Source: Lachnospiraceae bacterium
GTDB lineage: Bacteria > Bacillota > Clostridia > Lachnospirales > Lachnospiraceae
Direction of reading: 5' to 3'
Length of the DNA: 50,993 nt
NCBI GenBank assembly: GCA_017623295.1
Contig: JAGAPK010000014.1
Coordinates: 1-50,993 of the forward strand
In this document: positions 47,171 through 50,993 of the stretch, one piece after another
Layout of the letters: each line of letters opens with the position of its first letter
Position numbering within the stretch: position 1 is the first letter of the stretch
Made by a program: the position numbers and the translations under genes
Notes under the pieces: model-generated
Told to the model about the DNA's origin: nothing
The model's input: the letters and a program-made list of their open reading frames with translations, nothing else
Databases searched by the model: none

Positions 47171-48175
47171 ATGAATATACGAGAAGGTTTGGAACAATGG
47201 GAGAAAGAATATCTCAGTCCCTATGCGATGCTCAGTATGAATTCCAAAGGCAGGATGAAGGAGGAAGAGCAGTGCGATATCCGTCCGGTATTCCAGCGGG
47301 ATCGGGACAGGATCATACATAGCAAATCTTTCCGAAGACTTAAAGACAAGACCCAGGTATTTTTGACACCGGAGGGAGATCATTACAGAACCCGTCTGAC
47401 CCATACACTGGAGGTCAGTCAGACTGCAAGAACGATCGCCAAGGCACTGCAGCTAAATGAAGATCTGGTGGAGGCAATTGCCTTAGGCCATGATCTGGGG
47501 CATACACCTTTCGGGCATGCCGGGGAGCGGGCGCTTAACAGAGCCTGTCCTTATGGTTTTAAACACAATGAGCAGAGTGTGAGGACTGTGGATCTCCTGG
47601 AGAAGGATGGGCAGGGCATTAATTTAACTTATGAAGTCAGAGACGGTATTTTAAATCATCAGACATCCAGTATGCCAAGTACGCTGGAAGGTAAGATTGT
47701 CCGTCTGGCAGACAAGATTGCTTATATTCATCATGATATGGATGATGCCGTCAGAGCGGGTATTTTAAAGGAAGCGGATGTGCCAAGGGAGATTGGTTCC
47801 GTGATCGGCTACAGCTGCGGGCAGCGTTTGGATTTCTTTATTCATAATATTGTGATAAACAGCAGGGACAAGAATGATATCTGTATGTCGCCGGAAGTGG
47901 CGCAGGCAATGCAGAATATGCGTATGTTCATGTTTCAGAATGTATATAAGAATCCCCTCGCGAAGAGCGAGGAAGGTAAGGCAGAGAAAATGATTGTGAC
48001 ATTATATGAGTATTATATGGATCACACGGAGAAACTGCCGAATTTCCTGTTTAAGTTATTGGATGCGGGAGAACCGCTTGAGAAGATTGTATGTGATTAT
48101 ATCAGTTCCATGACAGACCGTTTTGCCATTGCGCAGTATCAGGAGATTTATATTCCGAAAACATGGCATGGTTAG
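47171..48175 (+). CDS. dgt: dGTP triphosphohydrolase-like protein
   Basis: A 334-aa HD-domain dNTPase. The substrate pocket and HD motifs are visible: RRLKDKTQVFLTPEGDHYRTRLTHTLEVSQTAR, then ALGHDLGHTPFGHAGE, and later VRLADKIAYIHHDMDDA. It hydrolyses dNTPs to nucleosides and triphosphate. GAAAGG is 7 nt before ATG 47171; an upstream in-frame start at 47141 is unsupported. Placement before dnaG and rpoD is usual in Lachnospiraceae. Confidence 0.9.
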   Translation: MNIREGLEQWEKEYLSPYAMLSMNSKGRMKEEEQCDIRPVFQRDRDRIIHSKSFRRLKDKTQVFLTPEGDHYRTRLTHTLEVSQTARTIAKALQLNEDLVEAIALGHDLGHTPFGHAGERALNRACPYGFKHNEQSVRTVDLLEKDGQGINLTYEVRDGILNHQTSSMPSTLEGKIVRLADKIAYIHHDMDDAVRAGILKEADVPREIGSVIGYSCGQRLDFFIHNIVINSRDKNDICMSPEVAQAMQNMRMFMFQNVYKNPLAKSEEGKAEKMIVTLYEYYMDHTEKLPNFLFKLLDAGEPLEKIVCDYISSMTDRFAIAQYQEIYIPKTWHG

Positions 48176-48309
48176 GACGAGATTTGACAGAAGCCGCATA
48201 AAGAGGTGTAAAGTGTGAGGGATTACCTATCTAAAAGTCTGTATAAGAATCAATGTGCGGATATCTGCTCTGACATGGAAGTTTAGTAAGAAAAGGCGTG
48301 ATTGTACAA

Positions 48310-50079
48310 ATGTATTATCCGGAAGAACTGATTGAAGAAGTCAGATTGAAAAATGATATTGTGGATGTGATTTCCGGGTATGTCCGGCTGCAAAAGAAAG
48401 GAAGCAGCTATTTTGGACTATGCCCCTTTCACAATGAGAAATCCCCATCATTCTCCGTATCGGGAATCAAACAGATGTATTACTGCTTCGGCTGCGGAGC
48501 AGGAGGCAACGTGATTACCTTTTTGATGGAATATGAGAATGCCACGTTTCAGGAAGCGGTTAAGATGTTGGCAGACCGTGCCGGTATCCGGCTGCCTGAG
48601 ATGGAATACTCAGAGGAGGCGCGCAAGAAAGAGAGCAGGCGGGCGAAGCTTTTAGAGATTAACAAGGAAGCCGCCAAGTATTTTTATTATATGCTGCGTT
48701 CCCCTAAGGGACAGGTGGGATACCAATATCTTGCGGGGAGAGAATTGTCGGATGAGACGATGAAAAAATTCGGTCTGGGATTTGCGGATGGCGCCGGATC
48801 GGATCTGACAGCTTATCTGCGTTCCAAAGGGTATGCCGATGAATTGATCAAAGAATCCGGCTTGATCGGGTTTGATGAGAAGCGTGGTATGCATGATAAG
48901 TTTTGGAACAGGGTTATGTTTCCCATTCAGGACAGCAATCACCGGGTGATCGGATTCGGCGGACGTGTCATGGGAGATGCGAAACCCAAATATTTAAATT
49001 CGCCGGAGACCATGATTTTTGATAAGAGCCGAAATCTGTACGGGCTTAATTTTGCCAGAACCTCGCGGAAAGGCAATATTATTCTATGTGAAGGATATAT
49101 GGATGTAATTGCCATGCACCAGGCGGGATTTACCCAGGCGGTTGCCTCTCTTGGCACAGCCTTTACGACGGGACAAGCCAGTCTGCTTCGAAGATATACG
49201 GAAGACGTGCTGCTTGCCTACGACAGTGACGGCGCCGGAGTCAATGCGGCGCTGCGGGCCATCGGCATCTTGAAGGAATCGGGTTTAAGAGGCAAGGTCA
49301 TTAATATGCAGCCTTACAAAGATCCGGATGAATTTATGAAGAATCTGGGGGCGGAAGCCTTTCAGGAGAGGATCGATCAGGCGGAGAACAGTTTTTTCTT
49401 CGAACTGAGGATATTGGAGCAGAATTATAATATGAATGATCCCGAATCCAAGACCGCATTTCACAGAGAGATCGCTAAGAAACTGTGCGGCTTCGAGGAA
49501 GAAGTGGAACGGGAGAATTATATAGAGTCTGTGGCAGAGAAGTATCATATCGGATTTGAGAATCTGAGAAAACTTGTAAGCGGTTATGCGGCAAGGACAG
49601 GTTTGGTACAGCCGGTTGCCAGACCGAAACCTACCGTGTCACGGAAAGATACACCGGAGGAGAATTCGAAGAGATCCCAGCGTTTACTGCTGACATGGAT
49701 TACGGAAGAACCGGAATTATATCAGAAAATCAAACCTTATATCGGAGCAGAGGATTTTACCGATGAAATGTACCGGAATGTGGCGGACAAGCTGTTTGCG
49801 GATTTGGAGCAGGGTAAATTCAATCCGGCGGCTATTATCAGTACCTTTGAGGAAGAAGAAGAGCAGCGTGCCGTGGCGGAGCTGTTCAATACCAAACTTA
49901 CTGAGATTACAACACCGCAGGAGCGGGAGAAGGCTTTTCATGATATCATCTATGCGGTGAAGAAGAACAGCTTTGAATACTATTCGGCACGAATGGGAAC
50001 GGACATGGATGCATTAAATCGGGTGATTTCCGGTAAAAAAGCACTGGAAACGCTCAGTAAAACGCATATTTCCCTGTAA
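48310..50079 (+). CDS. dnaG: DNA primase
   Basis: A 589-aa replicative primase. An N-terminal CHC2 zinc finger (CPFHNEKSPSF...YYCFGCGAGG, ligands C38, H41, C59, C62) is followed by a catalytic TOPRIM core (ILCEGYMDVIAMHQAGFTQAVASLGTAFT; LLAYDSDGAG) and a C-terminal helicase-interaction region (460-589). ATG 48310 gives the family start MYYPEELIEEVRLKNDIVDVI; a GTG at 48298 adds four residues and is closer to AAAAGG, so the exact start is uncertain. Followed by rpoD after 81 bp. Confidence 0.95.
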   Translation: MYYPEELIEEVRLKNDIVDVISGYVRLQKKGSSYFGLCPFHNEKSPSFSVSGIKQMYYCFGCGAGGNVITFLMEYENATFQEAVKMLADRAGIRLPEMEYSEEARKKESRRAKLLEINKEAAKYFYYMLRSPKGQVGYQYLAGRELSDETMKKFGLGFADGAGSDLTAYLRSKGYADELIKESGLIGFDEKRGMHDKFWNRVMFPIQDSNHRVIGFGGRVMGDAKPKYLNSPETMIFDKSRNLYGLNFARTSRKGNIILCEGYMDVIAMHQAGFTQAVASLGTAFTTGQASLLRRYTEDVLLAYDSDGAGVNAALRAIGILKESGLRGKVINMQPYKDPDEFMKNLGAEAFQERIDQAENSFFFELRILEQNYNMNDPESKTAFHREIAKKLCGFEEEVERENYIESVAEKYHIGFENLRKLVSGYAARTGLVQPVARPKPTVSRKDTPEENSKRSQRLLLTWITEEPELYQKIKPYIGAEDFTDEMYRNVADKLFADLEQGKFNPAAIISTFEEEEEQRAVAELFNTKLTEITTPQEREKAFHDIIYAVKKNSFEYYSARMGTDMDALNRVISGKKALETLSKTHISL

Positions 50080-50160
50080 TCAGGGGTAGGCTATTCGCAA
50101 AAAGATTTCATGTGCGGATAGGATATATAACTTGAAACATAGGAAGGATGGACCAGGTAT

Positions 50161-50993
50161 ATGGACGAAAATGTACAGGCAAAGTTTGAGGAACGGCTGA
50201 AAGACCTCTTAGCTATTGCAAAGAAGAAAAAGAATGTTTTGGAATATCAGGAGATCAATGATTTCTTTCATGATTTATCGCTGGAAGAAGAGCAGTTTGA
50301 CAAGATATTGGAAACATTAGAGCAGAATAATGTGGATGTGCTTCGAATTACAGAGGATGACGATGTAGATGACGAGGAAATCATACTGAACGAAGAGGAT
50401 GAGGTGGATGTTGAGAATATCGATCTATCCGTACCGGACGGGATCAGTATCGAGGACCCTGTCAGAATGTATTTGAAAGAGATCGGTAAAGTGCCGCTTC
50501 TTAGCGCAGAGGAAGAGATTGAGCTTGCCAAGAAGATGGAAATGGGCGATCAGGAAGCCAAGAAGCGTCTGGCAGAGGCAAATTTGCGTCTGGTGGTCAG
50601 CATCGCGAAACGATATGTGGGACGCGGCATGTTATTCTTAGATTTGATTCAGGAAGGGAATCTGGGTCTGATTAAGGCAGTTGAGAAATTTGATTACCGC
50701 AAAGGATATAAATTCTCTACCTATGCAACCTGGTGGATTCGTCAGGCCATTACGAGAGCGATAGCCGATCAGGCGAGAACCATCCGCATTCCGGTGCACA
50801 TGGTGGAGACGATTAATAAACTGATCCGTGTGAGCAGACAGCTGCTTCAGGAGTTAGGCCGTGAACCTACGCCGGAGGAGATTGCAGAGCAGATGAATAT
50901 GCCGGTGGAGCGTGTCCGTGAGATTCTTAAGATTTCCCAGGAGCCTGTCTCTTTAGAGACACCGATCGGTGAAGAGGAAGACAGTCATTTGGG
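50161..50993 (+). CDS. rpoD: RNA polymerase primary sigma factor, partial
   Basis: The first 277 codons of sigma-A; the gene continues past the window. Residues 1-95 contain the region 1.1-like part ([35 protein letters not shown]) and an acidic segment. Region 1.2 is [21 protein letters not shown]; region 2 is [31 protein letters not shown], then [22 protein letters not shown]; region 3 starts [16 protein letters not shown]. It forms the usual dnaG-rpoD macromolecular-synthesis pair. Confidence 0.97.
   Translation, partial: MDENVQAKFEERLKDLLAIAKKKKNVLEYQEINDFFHDLSLEEEQFDKILETLEQNNVDVLRITEDDDVDDEEIILNEEDEVDVENIDLSVPDGISIEDPVRMYLKEIGKVPLLSAEEEIELAKKMEMGDQEAKKRLAEANLRLVVSIAKRYVGRGMLFLDLIQEGNLGLIKAVEKFDYRKGYKFSTYATWWIRQAITRAIADQARTIRIPVHMVETINKLIRVSRQLLQELGREPTPEEIAEQMNMPVERVREILKISQEPVSLETPIGEEEDSHL

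Overview
The window looks like a stretch of a Lachnospiraceae-type (Clostridia, Firmicutes) chromosome carrying a complete-looking siphovirus prophage. The host assignment rests on moderate-to-low GC, strong AGGAGG-type ribosome binding sites, TTGACA/TATAAT promoters, and the chromosomal order dgt-dnaG-rpoD after a DUF4125 / DUF6320 / condensation-type acyltransferase / esterase block, a combination familiar from that family. No rRNA, CRISPR array or reverse transcriptase was seen.

Left flank (1-3324). It holds six degenerate 20-bp tandem units (122-241, probably the end of a mobile element lying off the window), a perfect 46-bp palindrome (301-346), a degenerate tRNA-Ser(UGA)-like sequence on the minus strand, and a complete IS21-family element (497-3082; istA-istB). 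The IS element has TG...CA ends and a 7-bp target duplication.

Prophage (3325-40948). It is integrated in the 3' end of a minus-strand tRNA-Leu(AAG), with a 28-bp duplicated att core. From left to right: integrase; a leftward lysogeny operon (repressor, degenerate ImmA-like protein, PH-SHOCT protein, small membrane protein); a switch region with two promoters that face each other across CGCAA-N4-TTGCG operators; an isolated leftward DUF2441-like gene; a rightward early operon (DNA-binding protein, secreted 3D-domain protein, GNAxIx-repeat protein, Sak3/DUF1071 annealing protein, HNH nuclease, Hjc-like resolvase, replication initiator, PAPS-reductase-like protein, Dam-type methylase, then many small genes ending with an ArpU/DUF1492-like activator). 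The late operon follows: terS, terL, portal, MuF head protein fused to a zincin-like domain, a small Cys-rich putative partner, scaffold, capsid, connectors, tail tube, tail chaperones with a candidate -1 frameshift, tape measure, Dit, Tal, fibre genes, holin and a two-enzyme endolysin.

Right flank (41007-50993). A two-domain bacteriohemerythrin, a tRNA-Leu(CAG) with clear promoter and terminator, a GerMN lipoprotein with a DUF4125 gene, a leftward zinc-ribbon membrane protein and acyltransferase, a divergent esterase, then dgt, dnaG and the start of rpoD, which runs off the window.

The most interesting points are: the MuF-zincin protein with its downstream small gene (a possible phage toxin-immunity pair); the face-to-face switch promoters; two neighbouring genes (PAPS-reductase-like and Dam) that share an unusual leader in which the ribosome binding site is paired; a late operon broken up by at least seven intrinsic terminators; integrase arm sites that also encode the integrase C-terminus; and a 14 x 18-bp GATC-rich coding repeat.
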